A stretch of DNA of 64,000 bases from Amaricoccus sp. (GTDB lineage: Bacteria > Pseudomonadota > Alphaproteobacteria > Rhodobacterales > Rhodobacteraceae): assembly GCF_017993425.1 (NCBI RefSeq), contig NZ_JAGOMQ010000024.1, forward strand, positions 1-64,000, given 5' to 3'. Each line of letters starts with the position of its first letter. The first letter of the stretch is position 1. The notes under the pieces were generated by a model, which saw nothing but the letters and a program-made list of their open reading frames with translations, searched no databases and had not been told where the DNA came from. Made by a program: the position numbers and the translations under genes. Positions 1-10,461 of this stretch are shown one piece after another.

Positions 1-250
1 GCTCCAGCCGTCGGCGCGGCGAAAGCCTTGCTTTCGCTTGTCGCGCCGCAGCATCGCGGGCAGAGCCCGCTTCGGTCGGGGGGAGCGACGCGGCCTCGGG
101 CGGCGACCGGCTCCTGTCGTGCAGTGTGCCGAACGGTTGACGGGCTTGGGATTGTCTTTCGATTACAGTCCGTCGATCACAGTCGCGCGGGCGACCGTGG
201 GGTCGGCGCAGCCTGGGCGCGTCCCGACCGCTGGGGCGGCCGCGCGCGCC
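1..250. other. No gene recognised at left edge; two short hairpins
   Basis: No reading frame here resembles a known protein. Two perfect short inverted repeats are visible: GAAAGC-CTT-GCTTTC at 21-35 and GCGGGC-AGA-GCCCGC at 56-70. The next gene to the right is on the minus strand and ends at 251, so these hairpins lie downstream of it and could act as its terminator, although no U-run follows them on either strand. Confidence 0.4.
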
Positions 251-652
251 TCAGACCCCCGGCGCCGCCCGCGGCGTTCGCCCGATCCGGCCGAGGTCGG
301 CCTCGATCGACAACACCAGCCGATCGCGCGGCGAGGACATGTCGCACTCCGACGCCCCCGCCGCGAGCGCCCGCCAGATCTCCAGCTTCGCCCGCACGTC
401 CTCGAGGTTCCGCGCCCGGACCCCGATCGCCTTCTCCGTCACCGCCGCCTCGAGCGCCATCAGCGTCTCGACCTCGGCCGCGGCCTCGCAGGCCTGCGAC
501 CAGCTCGGCTCCAGCTCCGTCGCCTTCTCGGCGAGGAGCGCGTCGATCATGCGCAGGTAGGCGCGCAGCAGCGTCAGGTCCTCGGGAAGGGCGGCCGCGC
601 CCTGGCGCATCGCGCGCAGCAGCCTGTCGTCGATCTTGGTTATCGTCTCCAT
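251..652 (-). CDS. Hypothetical protein, 133 aa, helical
   Basis: The family is not recognised. The protein has no signal peptide or membrane segment. It is rich in Ala, Glu and Leu with regularly spaced charged residues, so it is probably mostly helical. It contains a single Cys (in the segment SECDMSS). It starts at an ATG preceded on the minus strand by a purine-rich stretch. It lies about 90 bases downstream of a LuxR-type regulator on the same strand and may be co-transcribed with it. Codon use is GC-rich like the rest of the chromosome, so it looks native. No function is proposed. Confidence 0.6.
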   Translation of the reverse strand: METITKIDDRLLRAMRQGAAALPEDLTLLRAYLRMIDALLAEKATELEPSWSQACEAAAEVETLMALEAAVTEKAIGVRARNLEDVRAKLEIWRALAAGASECDMSSPRDRLVLSIEADLGRIGRTPRAAPGV

Positions 653-744
653 CCCTGCCTGCCCCGCTTTCAGGAGGGTCGGTTAACCGTTTGCATCGGT
701 TTTGCGCAATCCCTTCCGCGGACTAACGCGATCACGTGACAGCG

Positions 745-1512
745 TCATGCGTCGAGCCGAATCAGGCCGAAGCCGAGGCCGCGCAGCGCCGCCGACAGGC
801 GATCGACCACGCCGAGCTTCAGGTAGATGCGCCGCAGGTGGGCGTCGACCGTGTGGCTCGATATCCCGAGGATCTCGCCGATCGAGGCGTTCGACTTGCC
901 GCGCGCCACCCAGGCCAGCACCTCCGCCTCGCGGTCCGACAGGCTCGGCGGCCGGCCGAGCTGCGGCACGATCAGGTCGCAGTAGCGCAGGTGCATCGCC
1001 TGCCCGGCCCAGCGCAGCGCGCCGATGTCCTCGGCCGGCAGGCGCCGCACGGGCAGCTCGGCCGCGAAGAGCCCGTTCCGCCCGTTCGGCCCGTAGACCG
1101 AGAAGGCGACCCCGTGCGTCACCCCGGCGGCGCGATAGCGCGCGAGATGGCTGCGCTCGCGCTCCGTCAGCTCGGGCTGCCGCTCCAACTCGTCGAGATA
1201 GACCGGCTGCACGCAGTTGAGCGCATTGGTCGCCAGCACCGCGACCCCCGCCTGCCGCGCCGCCAGGTATTGCGCGAGCAGCGCCTCGCCGAACCCGTCG
1301 TTCTCGACCCGCAGGCAGCCCGCGTCGGTCGCGCCGGGCGGCGGCAGGTGGTGGTAGCCGATCCGGCGCACCCCGCGGCTGCGCGCGAAGGCCACCGTCG
1401 CCGCCCAGACATCCTCGATGCGTTCGAGCCGCTCTATCTCGGTCTCGAACGTGATCGGGTCGGTCCGGACGATCCCGGTCAGCGCGGGCGACTCAGCCAT
1501 GGATCGGATCAT
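745..1512 (-). CDS. LuxR-family transcriptional regulator (autoinducer-binding type)
   Basis: The protein has 255 residues, the usual length for quorum-sensing LuxR regulators. The N-terminal ~180 residues fit the autoinducer-binding fold, with a Trp and aromatic residues around GYHHLPPPG and a HGVAFSVYGPNGRNGLF segment. The C-terminal ~65 residues form a clear LuxR helix-turn-helix (LSDREAEVLAWVARGKSN, then ISSHTVDAHLRRIYLKLGV). No LuxI synthase is visible in the window, so this would be a LuxR solo responding to an outside or distant signal. Two in-frame ATGs (1512 and 1500) are possible starts, and neither has a strong ribosome site. It is divergent from moaA. Confidence 0.85.
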   Translation of the reverse strand: MIRSMAESPALTGIVRTDPITFETEIERLERIEDVWAATVAFARSRGVRRIGYHHLPPPGATDAGCLRVENDGFGEALLAQYLAARQAGVAVLATNALNCVQPVYLDELERQPELTERERSHLARYRAAGVTHGVAFSVYGPNGRNGLFAAELPVRRLPAEDIGALRWAGQAMHLRYCDLIVPQLGRPPSLSDREAEVLAWVARGKSNASIGEILGISSHTVDAHLRRIYLKLGVVDRLSAALRGLGFGLIRLDA

Positions 1513-1536
1513 AACACCACTGCGAGCATTTCAACT

Positions 1537-1556
1537 GCCAAGCTCTCGAATTTGGC
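1537..1556. promoter_or_regulatory. Lux-box-like inverted repeat between luxR-type gene and moaA
   Basis: A 20-base imperfect dyad, GCCAA-N10-TTGGC, lies 25 bases upstream of the LuxR-type gene in the divergent promoter region. LuxR-type regulators bind 20-bp dyads of this general form, but the match to the usual CTG-N10-CAG core is only partial. Autoregulation is an inference. Confidence 0.3.
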
Positions 1557-1647
1557 GAGAAGTGCGAATCCATTGTGCAAACGTGACGGGCCACGGCTTG
1601 AACCGGCCCCCCGGCGGCCGTAACTTGCAGGAAAGGAGAGGAGCCCC

Positions 1648-2679
1648 GTGCCAGCGACGCCAGCGCCAGCGACGACCGCGCCGCGCCTGATCGACCCGTT
1701 CGCCCGGGCGATCAGCTACCTGCGCGTCTCCGTCACCGACCGCTGCGACTTCCGCTGCGTCTACTGCATGTCCGAGCACATGGAGTTCCTGCCGAAGGCC
1801 GAGCTCCTGAGCCTCGAGGAGCTCGATCGCCTCTGCTCCGCCTTCGTCGGGCTCGGCGTCCAGAAGCTGCGCATCACCGGCGGCGAGCCGCTGGTGCGCA
1901 AGAACGTCATGGCCTTCTTCCGCGCCATGTCCCGCCACCTCGCCTCCGGGAAGCTCCGCGAGCTGACCCTGACGACGAACGGCAGCCAGCTCGCCCGCTT
2001 CGCGTCCGAGCTCGCCGATTGCGGGGTGCGCCGCGTCAACGTCTCGCTCGACACCCTCGACGAGGCGAAGTTCGCCCGCGTCACCCGCTGGGGCCGCCTG
2101 CCGCAGGTCCTCGCCGGCATCGACGCGGCCGAGCGGGCGGGGCTCGCGGTCAAGATCAACGTCGTCGCCCTCAAGGGCGTCAACGACGACGAGCTGCACG
2201 ACATCGTCGCCTGGTGCGGCGCCCGCGGCTTCGACCTCACCTTCATCGAGGTCATGCCGATGGGCGACCTCGGCAAGGAGGACCGGCTCGACCAGTACTG
2301 GCCGCTGCGCGACCTCCGCGCCGAGCTGGCCGCGCGCTGGACGCTCCGCGACACCGCCGAGCGCACCGGCGGCCCGGCCCGCTACGTCCGCGTCGAGGAG
2401 ACCGGCCAGCGCATCGGCTTCATCACGCCGCTCACCCACAATTTCTGCGAGAGCTGCAACCGCGTCCGCCTCACCTGCACCGGCCAGCTCTTCATGTGCC
2501 TCGGCCAGGAGGACGAGGCCGACCTCCGCGCGCCGCTGCGCGCCAACGCCGACGACGCCGCGCTGGAGGCCGCCATCCGCGCCGCCATCGCCCGCAAGCC
2601 CCGGGGCCACGACTTCGACTATTCCCGCCGCACCGTCTCCGGCCAGATGACCCGCCACATGAGCCACACCGGCGGGTAG
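1648..2679 (+). CDS. moaA: GTP 3',8-cyclase MoaA (molybdenum cofactor biosynthesis)
   Basis: This radical SAM enzyme carries out the first step of molybdopterin synthesis, converting GTP to the cyclic pyranopterin precursor together with MoaC. The N-terminal 4Fe-4S motif CDFRCVYC, the GGEPL segment and the C-terminal second cluster motif [11 protein letters not shown]...C are all present. The protein ends in Gly-Gly, as functional MoaA proteins do. It has 343 residues, a normal length. It starts at GTG, preceded by a strong purine-rich ribosome site (GGAGAGGAG). No other moa gene is nearby. An AT-rich island begins directly after the stop codon. Confidence 0.97.
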   Translation: MPATPAPATTAPRLIDPFARAISYLRVSVTDRCDFRCVYCMSEHMEFLPKAELLSLEELDRLCSAFVGLGVQKLRITGGEPLVRKNVMAFFRAMSRHLASGKLRELTLTTNGSQLARFASELADCGVRRVNVSLDTLDEAKFARVTRWGRLPQVLAGIDAAERAGLAVKINVVALKGVNDDELHDIVAWCGARGFDLTFIEVMPMGDLGKEDRLDQYWPLRDLRAELAARWTLRDTAERTGGPARYVRVEETGQRIGFITPLTHNFCESCNRVRLTCTGQLFMCLGQEDEADLRAPLRANADDAALEAAIRAAIARKPRGHDFDYSRRTVSGQMTRHMSHTGG

Positions 2680-2929
2680 TCAGTCTGCATCGCGCCCGCG
2701 GCCTCGATGAGGGCGCGGATTATCAGTCCCTTGCGGCTCGGGAGATTATCCATGCGGCGACATCGCCAGACCTGAGCATCGCAACTACCACCTGCGCGAC
2801 AAACGCCCTCAAACGGCGTCCCGGTTGATCGACCCTTTGGCTGTGTTGGTCTTCGCCTAGCTCTCGTCGATAGAATCAGTCGGTCGAGGTTGAGCTGTTT
2901 TATGTGACAGGCCTCACATCGCCCCATAA

Positions 2930-3346
2930 TTACACAGATTTTATTGCTTGGATCATTGCAATCGTCTTCGTAATTGCTTCCGATACTGGTGCGGCCGTCA
3001 ACCCAAGCGCCTTGATTGCATCAAGAACTCCAGCAGCTGATACGTTCAGCCATTTTTTCTGCTTGACCGCGTCTGAGGCGGTTGAAGCGAACGCCTCAGT
3101 CGCAACTGAAAGCTGTCGCGCCAGCCCATCGTTCGGGGCCATCGCTGCGATCCTGCGCGCCTCCGTGCGAGCACGTTCAAGTCCTCGAAGAATCTCCGAT
3201 CTATCTCGCTCGACGAGCTCTATCTGTCGAAGTGACATCTCTGAACCATCGCCCACCTCGATCTCAAATTCGGAACGGTGAGCAAGGCTCGCTGACAATA
3301 ACAACCGGGCCTCTCCGCTTGTTTTTCCGATTTTTAACTTAGCCAT
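2930..3346 (-). CDS. Hypothetical protein, 138 aa, in AT-rich island
   Basis: The family is not recognised. The protein is soluble. Its charged middle part is probably helical (SLRQIELVERDRSEI and following), and its C-terminus (KKWLNVSAAGVLDAIKALGL, then APVSEAITKTIAMIQAI) looks like an amphipathic or weakly hydrophobic helix pair. The start codon overlaps the stop of the upstream membrane-protein gene by one base (TAATG), so the two are translationally coupled and probably work together. Codon use is much more AT-rich than the chromosome. A role in an accessory or defence module is conceivable but unproven. Confidence 0.65.
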   Translation of the reverse strand: MAKLKIGKTSGEARLLLSASLAHRSEFEIEVGDGSEMSLRQIELVERDRSEILRGLERARTEARRIAAMAPNDGLARQLSVATEAFASTASDAVKQKKWLNVSAAGVLDAIKALGLTAAPVSEAITKTIAMIQAIKSV

Positions 3347-4062
3347 TATTTGCTCCTTGGCGTGTGTTTAAGGGAGTTGAATCGATTATGATCTGACTTA
3401 TTGTTGCGTGAATTCCCAAAGATATATTCATTATATTCTGTAAGCTTGCGCTCGTATCTTGCCAAATCATCTGGTGTCGGATCTAGTTCTAAGATGTTGA
3501 TGCTCAACTCGGCGTTCCCAGCCACTCCATCAAACGTTACATTGGAAATGCCATCAATGAAGTAAATCACCTTCTGTATCGTATTCACCAATGGCGCGCC
3601 GGCTTTGGGAATATTAAAAGAAAAATCTGCCTTGATGAAATTATTCGAATTTAATACTATATCTGATTTACCACGATTAGATCCACTAAAACTTCCAGTG
3701 GTCAAGCTTATATTCCCAGATAAAATCCATATATTTGAATTTAAATCTCCACTAAACTCTTTAGTGACAAAATTTGCTCGGAATACTGGACCGGCATGCA
3801 GGAGTGCGTTGGGTGCATCGATTTTTTCGTACTTGAGGATGTAGGAGCCTCCCGTAACTGAGAGAACTAGAGGGTTTTCTCCGAGATCACTAGAATAGAA
3901 TGTCGCTTGCTTATAATGTGGAGGATCTGGACGTATTGGATCTGATAAATGAGACATAAACGCCAATAAAATTATGATTGCAAAAATCATTATAGTGCTT
4001 AGGCAGCCGATCTCTTCATTTTCTTTTGGCCCAGAGATCTTGTGTTCGCCGCGCCCAGTCAC
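3346..4062 (-). CDS. Hypothetical membrane-anchored protein, 238 aa
   Basis: The family is not recognised. One hydrophobic segment at about residues 19-38 (IGCLSTIMIFAIIILLAF) is followed by a ~200-residue polar domain rich in Asn, Ser and aromatic residues, with the alternating pattern of a beta-sandwich. The likely topology is a short cytoplasmic N-terminus and an external C-terminal domain. It is the first gene of a two-gene unit in a very AT-rich segment, coupled by TAATG to the 138-residue protein. Composition marks it as foreign. Confidence 0.65.
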   Translation of the reverse strand: MTGRGEHKISGPKENEEIGCLSTIMIFAIIILLAFMSHLSDPIRPDPPHYKQATFYSSDLGENPLVLSVTGGSYILKYEKIDAPNALLHAGPVFRANFVTKEFSGDLNSNIWILSGNISLTTGSFSGSNRGKSDIVLNSNNFIKADFSFNIPKAGAPLVNTIQKVIYFIDGISNVTFDGVAGNAELSINILELDPTPDDLARYERKLTEYNEYIFGNSRNNKSDHNRFNSLKHTPRSK

Positions 4063-4513
4063 TCTTTAAATCCAATACTTAAATTAGTACCTTGTAGAGC
4101 GTCAAGAGGTAACGCAGATTTTATATTTATACCATCCTACCCTAGACAATTCTAGTCGAGATTTCTCGACCAGCAGCGCAGACTAACGCGTCGCTGGTGT
4201 AGGCCAGATCGCGGCATGCAAAGCTCCGGCCCGCCTCGGGTCGCCATGGACTCATGTCTAGATTAACCAGCGGCGTGGCACAGTTCCGCGCGATAAATCA
4301 CTAATCTATAGACTATATAAAGATTTATTAATTGGGCAAATTCATAGTAAGCGACATTTTTTGCGGATGCCTTTCGGGGTCGTGTGAAGGCCGGGATCCG
4401 GCCAGTCACAGCCCCGCCTCCCGCCTTGCACGCCCCGGCCCAGCCGCTAGATCTTGCCCCGCGACGAATCCGGGCGCGGCCGCCGGCCCCGCCCAGCCAC
4501 AGGGAGGAACGAC
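4063..4513. other. Non-coding region upstream of osmC
   Basis: No gene is supported in these 451 bases. The left two thirds are AT-rich and include the promoter side of the island genes. Two perfect hairpins are visible: GTCGAG-ATTT-CTCGAC at 4155-4170 and GGCCGG-GAT-CCGGCC at 4389-4403. GC-rich sequence resumes after about 4380 and leads into a good ribosome site (AGGGAGGA) for osmC. Confidence 0.5.
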
Positions 4514-4936
4514 ATGAAGCGCACCGGCTCCGCCGTCTGGACGGGCGGCCTCAAGGACGGCAAGGGCACGGTCTCGACCGAGTCCGGCGTGCTGGCGGAC
4601 GTCCCCTACAGCTTCGCCAAGCGGTTCGGCGAGGAGAAGGGCACCAACCCTGAGGAGCTGCTCGGCGCCGCCCACGCCGCCTGCTTCTCCATGGCGCTCT
4701 CCGCCGTCCTCGGCGAGGCCGGCATGACCGCCGAGGAGCTCTCCACCTCCGCCGCCGTCACCGTCGTCCCCGCCGACGGCGGCTTCGAGATCACCAGGGT
4801 CGACCTCACGCTCCGCGCGAGGATCCCCGGCGCGAGCGACGAGGCCTTCCAGAAGGCCGCCGCCGGCGCCAAGGCCGGATGCCCGGTCTCCAAGCTCTTC
4901 AAGGCCGAGATCACCCTCGACGCCAAGCTCGTCTGA
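4514..4936 (+). CDS. OsmC-family peroxiredoxin-like protein
   Basis: The 140-residue protein has the OsmC layout: an N-terminal strand region (GSAVWTGGLKDGKGTVST), the first reactive Cys in AAHAACFSMAL and the second in KAGCPVSKLF. Known members reduce organic hydroperoxides through this Cys pair in the cytoplasm. The start at 4514 is preceded by AGGGAGGA at suitable spacing; longer in-frame starts upstream lack this. It ends 9 bases before ligA and is probably co-transcribed with it. It is not closely similar to the second OsmC protein encoded between ilvB and ilvN. Confidence 0.9.
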   Translation: MKRTGSAVWTGGLKDGKGTVSTESGVLADVPYSFAKRFGEEKGTNPEELLGAAHAACFSMALSAVLGEAGMTAEELSTSAAVTVVPADGGFEITRVDLTLRARIPGASDEAFQKAAAGAKAGCPVSKLFKAEITLDAKLV

Positions 4937-7060
<2,124 letters not shown>

Positions 7061-7270
7061 GCAAGCCGCAAGCGCCACCGGTTTGAAGCTGACAGAAAAA
7101 CGCGGTTGACGCATGCTTCACTGTGAAAATCTAGAGCGTTTTTAAGCTTGCAGCGGACCCACCAATTAAGCCTATCAACCGGTGCAAACTAGAGATCCAA
7201 AGTATAGAAGGTTGCTGTGGCCAGTGATTAGGCAATGATGAGTAGAAGGCGGCCGCCACGGGTTGCAGAA

Positions 7271-8218
7271 TTAGCGCTCGTTCCGCACACAAAAATAAAG
7301 GGCGACGTATGGGGGCATGGTGTTGTGGGCCGCCGTTTTACCATCGCCCTTGCCTCCTTGCGCAGAAATGCTCCCTTTGGGCGTATAAGCTCCGTTGTCT
7401 GCCACTTGGCTGCCGCCGCCGGCCACCGGGTTTGTCATTTGACCGCCCCAACCGCCCCTGGGAACGCTATTCCCCTTGAAGGTGTGTGTGTGCCTCGGCA
7501 TTTCTTCCGGGAGAAGGACGTGGGATTCTTCTCCGCCAACTTCGCGCCACGCTCGGGCGGATAACCCGGGACCCTCTCCTACGCCGACTACAAAGCGGCC
7601 CGCCCCCTGCTGGAAGGGGCTCCAGCCGGCCGGGCATCCACTCTCGCGATCAAAGGCGACGACTAGGCCGAACAGATCTTTGAAAGCAATCTGGCCAATA
7701 ACTTGCTGAAAATTCTCGTTTCCTGCAAGTGAATCGGCAATGGAATTGGTTTGTGTAAAGGCTTTCTGAACCTCTTCGGCTGCAGCGATAGTTGTTCTGA
7801 GCTTTCCAAGTTCTTGCTCAGCTTCGAGCGCTCTCTGCCCCGCCTCATAGGCGCGGCTACTTAGTGAATTTGAGGCTTCCTCTGCGCGACCACTGAACTC
7901 GTGAAGGTTCAGCAGGGTCATTTGAGATTTATCTGCAAGATCAGTTATCTGTGTCTCCAAGCTGTCGATCCTTGCCGTTAGCTCATTGACTTTTGCCTCT
8001 GCCCGTCTTTCCGCTGCAGTTACAGTTGTTCTTTCTAGTAAAGTCCACAGCGCGGCACCAAAAACCCCCGTAGCAACAGCGACGGGCAGACCTATCCATC
8101 TACACATCTGCTTGATTTGATCAAAATTAAGAAGCTTTGAGCTATCCTTTAGAATCTGAATTTCCTTCTCAATTTGCTCTATTCGATAGCTTTCGACAGA
8201 CGTCGCGGGGTCGATCAT
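7271..8218 (-). CDS. Membrane-anchored coiled-coil protein with phage tail-collar-like C-terminus
   Basis: The 315-residue protein has three parts. After a short charged N-terminus, a membrane segment lies at about residues 41-62 (WIGLPVAVATGVFGAALWTL). A long coiled coil follows to about residue 150. The C-terminal ~130 residues resemble the tail-collar or microcystin-dependent-protein domain of phage tail fibres (CPAGWSPFQQGAGRFVVGVG, LLPEEMPRHTHTF, HNTMPPYVALYFCVRN). No other phage gene is near, so it is not part of a visible prophage. It sits alone in an AT-rich island between ligA and ogt. It might be a surface adhesin or effector; the function is unknown. Confidence 0.75.
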   Translation of the reverse strand: MIDPATSVESYRIEQIEKEIQILKDSSKLLNFDQIKQMCRWIGLPVAVATGVFGAALWTLLERTTVTAAERRAEAKVNELTARIDSLETQITDLADKSQMTLLNLHEFSGRAEEASNSLSSRAYEAGQRALEAEQELGKLRTTIAAAEEVQKAFTQTNSIADSLAGNENFQQVIGQIAFKDLFGLVVAFDRESGCPAGWSPFQQGAGRFVVGVGEGPGLSARAWREVGGEESHVLLPEEMPRHTHTFKGNSVPRGGWGGQMTNPVAGGGSQVADNGAYTPKGSISAQGGKGDGKTAAHNTMPPYVALYFCVRNER

Positions 8219-8327
8219 GTTACCGTCCTTGCGCGTAAAGTGAGTTTGCCGCGCTACAATATTTTTGCGAAGTCAAGTTGGCAAGATTACTTGGAAGAAT
8301 AAGTTCTCCTATTCTCCAATCGGTTCG

Positions 8328-8879
8328 CTACCCGAACAACCCCGGGAGATCCGGCGTCCCGCCCGGGTGCACGCCCTCCAGCGCCAGTAGCCGCCGCTTC
8401 GTCTCCGCGCCCCCCGGCGCGGAGAAGCCGCCGAGCCGGCCCTCCGCCGCCAGCACCCGATGGCAGGGCACCACGATCGGCCACGGGTTGCGCCCCATCG
8501 CCGCCCCGACCTCCCGCGCCGCGCCCGGCGCGCCGACCGCCGCGGCCAGCGCGCCATAGGTGGTCGTCTCGCCCCGCGCCACGCGGCGCAGCGCCGCGTA
8601 GACCTGCCGCTCGAACGGCTCCACGCCGGCCTCGTCGAGGCTCAGCCCGTCGAAATCCGCCGGCGCGCCGGCGACATGCGCGACGATTCCCGCGATGGCC
8701 GCGGCGGCGTCCGGCGGCGGCGGGGCAGGGCGGGCGCCCATCCGCTCCAGCCGCCGCTCCGCGCCTCCGGGCAGCAGCACCCGCCGCAGCCCCGCGCCGG
8801 TCCACGCGACCGCGCAGCGCCCCAACGCCGTGTCGAACGCCTGCCCGCCGATCGCCACGCTGACATCCGCAATGGTCAT
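8328..8879 (-). CDS. ogt: Methylated-DNA--[protein]-cysteine S-methyltransferase (Ogt/AGT)
   Basis: The 183-residue protein has the C-terminal alkyltransferase domain with the acceptor-cysteine motif IVVPCHRVL and the helix-turn-helix segment TTTYGALAAAVG. It removes alkyl groups from O6-alkylguanine in DNA by suicide transfer to the Cys. The N-terminal ~80 residues are the less conserved ribonuclease-like half. It is divergently transcribed from the XRE-type regulator, whose promoter lies about 40 bases away. The symbol is used for the family; the exact orthology is not tested. Confidence 0.93.
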   Translation of the reverse strand: MTIADVSVAIGGQAFDTALGRCAVAWTGAGLRRVLLPGGAERRLERMGARPAPPPPDAAAAIAGIVAHVAGAPADFDGLSLDEAGVEPFERQVYAALRRVARGETTTYGALAAAVGAPGAAREVGAAMGRNPWPIVVPCHRVLAAEGRLGGFSAPGGAETKRRLLALEGVHPGGTPDLPGLFG

Positions 8880-8922
8880 GCCCGGAATCTACCGCCGTCC
8901 CGCCGCCCGGTCGACGGCCTTC

Positions 8923-8963
8923 TTGACGTGAATCCCATATCAGAGAAATAATCCCCGATATGG
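8923..8963 (+). promoter_or_regulatory. Promoter and operator-like dyad of the XRE-cupin regulator; likely leaderless start
   Basis: A -35-like TTGACG at 8923-8928 and a -10-like AATAAT at 8947-8952 are 18 bases apart. That would place the transcript start at or next to the ATG at 8960, giving a leaderless mRNA; no ribosome site is visible. A perfect 7-base inverted repeat, CCATATC at 8935-8941 and GATATGG at 8957-8963, spans the spacer and the start codon with a centre-to-centre distance of 22 bases. This fits autoregulation by the encoded XRE-type protein. Confidence 0.5.
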
Positions 8964-9526
8964 ACGACCTCAGCGGCCCCGACGCGGCCCTCGACCGCCA
9001 GCTCGCCGAGCGCCTGCGCGCGCTCCGCACGGCGCGCGGCTGGTCCCTCGACGCGCTCGCCCGCCGCTCCGGCGTCAGCCGCGCCACGCTCTCGCGGCTG
9101 GAGAACGCCGACACCAGCCCCACCGCCGCCGTCCTCGGCCGCCTTGGCGCCGCCCACGGCCTGACCCTCTCCGCGCTGATGCGTCTCGTCGAGGACGGCT
9201 TCGCGCCCCTCGTCCGCCCTCCCGATCAGCCGGTGTTCCGCGACCCCGCCGCCGGCTTCACCCGCCGCGCCGTCTCGCCCCCCGCCCGCGACCTCGCCGG
9301 CGAGGCGCTCGACGTCACCCTCGCCCCCGGCGCCCGCATCGTCTACGACGCCCCGCCGCGCCCCGGGCTCGAGCACCACCTCTACCTCCTCGACGGCGCC
9401 CTCGACGTCACCATCGAAGGCCGCCGCCACAGCCTCGCCCCCGGCGACTGCCTCCGCTACCGCCTCCACGGCCCCTCCGCCTTCGCCAGCCCCGCGGGCG
9501 CCCGCTACGTCCTCTTCCTCGTCTGA
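8960..9526 (+). CDS. XRE-family regulator with C-terminal cupin domain
   Basis: The 188-residue protein has an N-terminal XRE-type helix-turn-helix (LRTARGWSLDALARRSGVSR, then ATLSRLENADTSPT) at about residues 15-70 and a C-terminal cupin barrel at about 110-185 (HHLYLLDGALDVTIEGRRH, LAPGDCLRYRL). Such HTH-cupin proteins usually sense a small metabolite and repress a neighbouring gene. The target could be the divergent ogt gene or the GNAT gene downstream; the sequence does not decide. The start codon lies inside an inverted repeat that may be its own operator. Confidence 0.88.
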   Translation: MDDLSGPDAALDRQLAERLRALRTARGWSLDALARRSGVSRATLSRLENADTSPTAAVLGRLGAAHGLTLSALMRLVEDGFAPLVRPPDQPVFRDPAAGFTRRAVSPPARDLAGEALDVTLAPGARIVYDAPPRPGLEHHLYLLDGALDVTIEGRRHSLAPGDCLRYRLHGPSAFASPAGARYVLFLV

Positions 9527-9533
9527 CGCCCCG

Positions 9534-9811
9534 ATGACCGCCGCCCCCCACCTACGCCTGCGGCTTTCCGGACAACGGCGCCCGCCACGCCCCCTCTGTC
9601 CGAACGCCCCGGAGATCGCCGCCGACGGCCTCACCCCCCACGACTTCCCCCGCCGCGTCCCCTGCCGCGCCGCACGCGGCGGCGCCCCCTACCTCCGCTT
9701 CCTCGCCGGAACGCCCCGATGATCGCCTTCAGCCGCCTCGACCTTCACGACCTCCCCGCCGGGTCTCCGCCTCCTGCGTCCTCCTCCCCGCCTGAAAGCT
9801 CCCCGCAATGA
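9534..9811 (+). other. Two tiny overlapping open frames before the GNAT gene, possible decayed gene
   Basis: Between the regulator and the GNAT gene are a 62-codon frame (9534-9722) and a 30-codon frame (9719-9811). Each stop overlaps the next ATG as ATGA, the last one leading into the GNAT gene. The 30-codon frame starts MIAFSRLDLHDL, similar in DNA and protein to the GNAT start MIAIRRLDADGL, so it may be the remnant of a duplicated 5' end. Neither small product resembles a known protein. They may be only remnants. Confidence 0.3.
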
Positions 9812-10329
9812 TCGCCATCCGCCGCCTGGACGCCGACGGCCTCGCCCGGCGCCTGCCCGAGTTCGCCGCCATCCTCCACGCCTGCGTCGCCCAGGGCGCC
9901 AGCGTCGGCTTCGTCCTGCCCTTCACCCCCGCCGACGCCGCCGCCTTCTGGCGCGAGGCCGTCCTCCCCCCGCTCGCCGCCAACCGCCGCGTCCTCCTCG
10001 CCGCGAGCCTCGACGGCCGCCTCGCCGGCACGGCCCAGCTCCTCCACGACACCCCCCCGAACCAGCCCCACCGCGCCGAGGTCGCCAAGCTCCTCGTCCA
10101 CCCCGACGCCCGCCGCCGGGGCGTCGCCCGCGCGCTGATGGCCGCCCTCGAGGCCGAGGCCCACGCCCTCGGCCGCTCCCTCCTCACCCTCGACACCCGC
10201 ACCGGCGACGCCGCCGAGCCGCTCTACGCGTCCCTCGGCTACCGCACCGCCGGCGTCCTCCCCGGCTGGTGCCGCGACGCCGCCACCGACCGCCTCGACG
10301 CCACCACCTTCATGTACAAGCCCCTCTGA
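9808..10329 (+). CDS. GNAT-family N-acetyltransferase
   Basis: The 173-residue single-domain protein has the acetyl-CoA binding motif A (KLLVHPDARRRGVARALMAA) at about residues 92-112 and the later motif (LYASLGYRTAGVLPGWC). It transfers an acetyl group from acetyl-CoA to an unknown small molecule or protein amine. The start overlaps the stop of a 30-codon frame (ATGA) and has no clear ribosome site, suggesting coupled translation. It follows the XRE-cupin regulator on the same strand. Confidence 0.9.
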   Translation: MIAIRRLDADGLARRLPEFAAILHACVAQGASVGFVLPFTPADAAAFWREAVLPPLAANRRVLLAASLDGRLAGTAQLLHDTPPNQPHRAEVAKLLVHPDARRRGVARALMAALEAEAHALGRSLLTLDTRTGDAAEPLYASLGYRTAGVLPGWCRDAATDRLDATTFMYKPL

Positions 10330-10461
10330 TCGCCCCCCCCTGGAATCCAGCCCCTGAAATACAAGGCAATAACAATAGGATAACCCTGCTATCACGCGTG
10401 TTACCCGTTCCGCGCCGCCGCCGCTTCCCTTCCGCCGGGCTTTCCCCTACCTCTGCCGCCC

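Larger units (their letters stand above)
2690..4380. other. AT-rich island 1, downstream of moaA
   Basis: Base composition drops sharply from the surrounding very GC-rich DNA, most strongly at 2870-4380. The stretch carries two coupled minus-strand genes of unknown function and a 450-base non-coding part. No integrase, transposase or flanking direct repeat is seen. Composition and gene content suggest horizontal acquisition. Confidence 0.6.

Noticed and set aside
2619-2927. A 102-codon minus-strand frame after moaA
   Set aside because: It overlaps the 3' end of moaA antisense and matches nothing recognisable. The right part lies in the island spacer, but no ribosome site or domain supports it.
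7271-8218. A prophage at the ligA-ogt border
   Set aside because: A single tail-collar-like domain gene is present without capsid, terminase, integrase or lysis genes.
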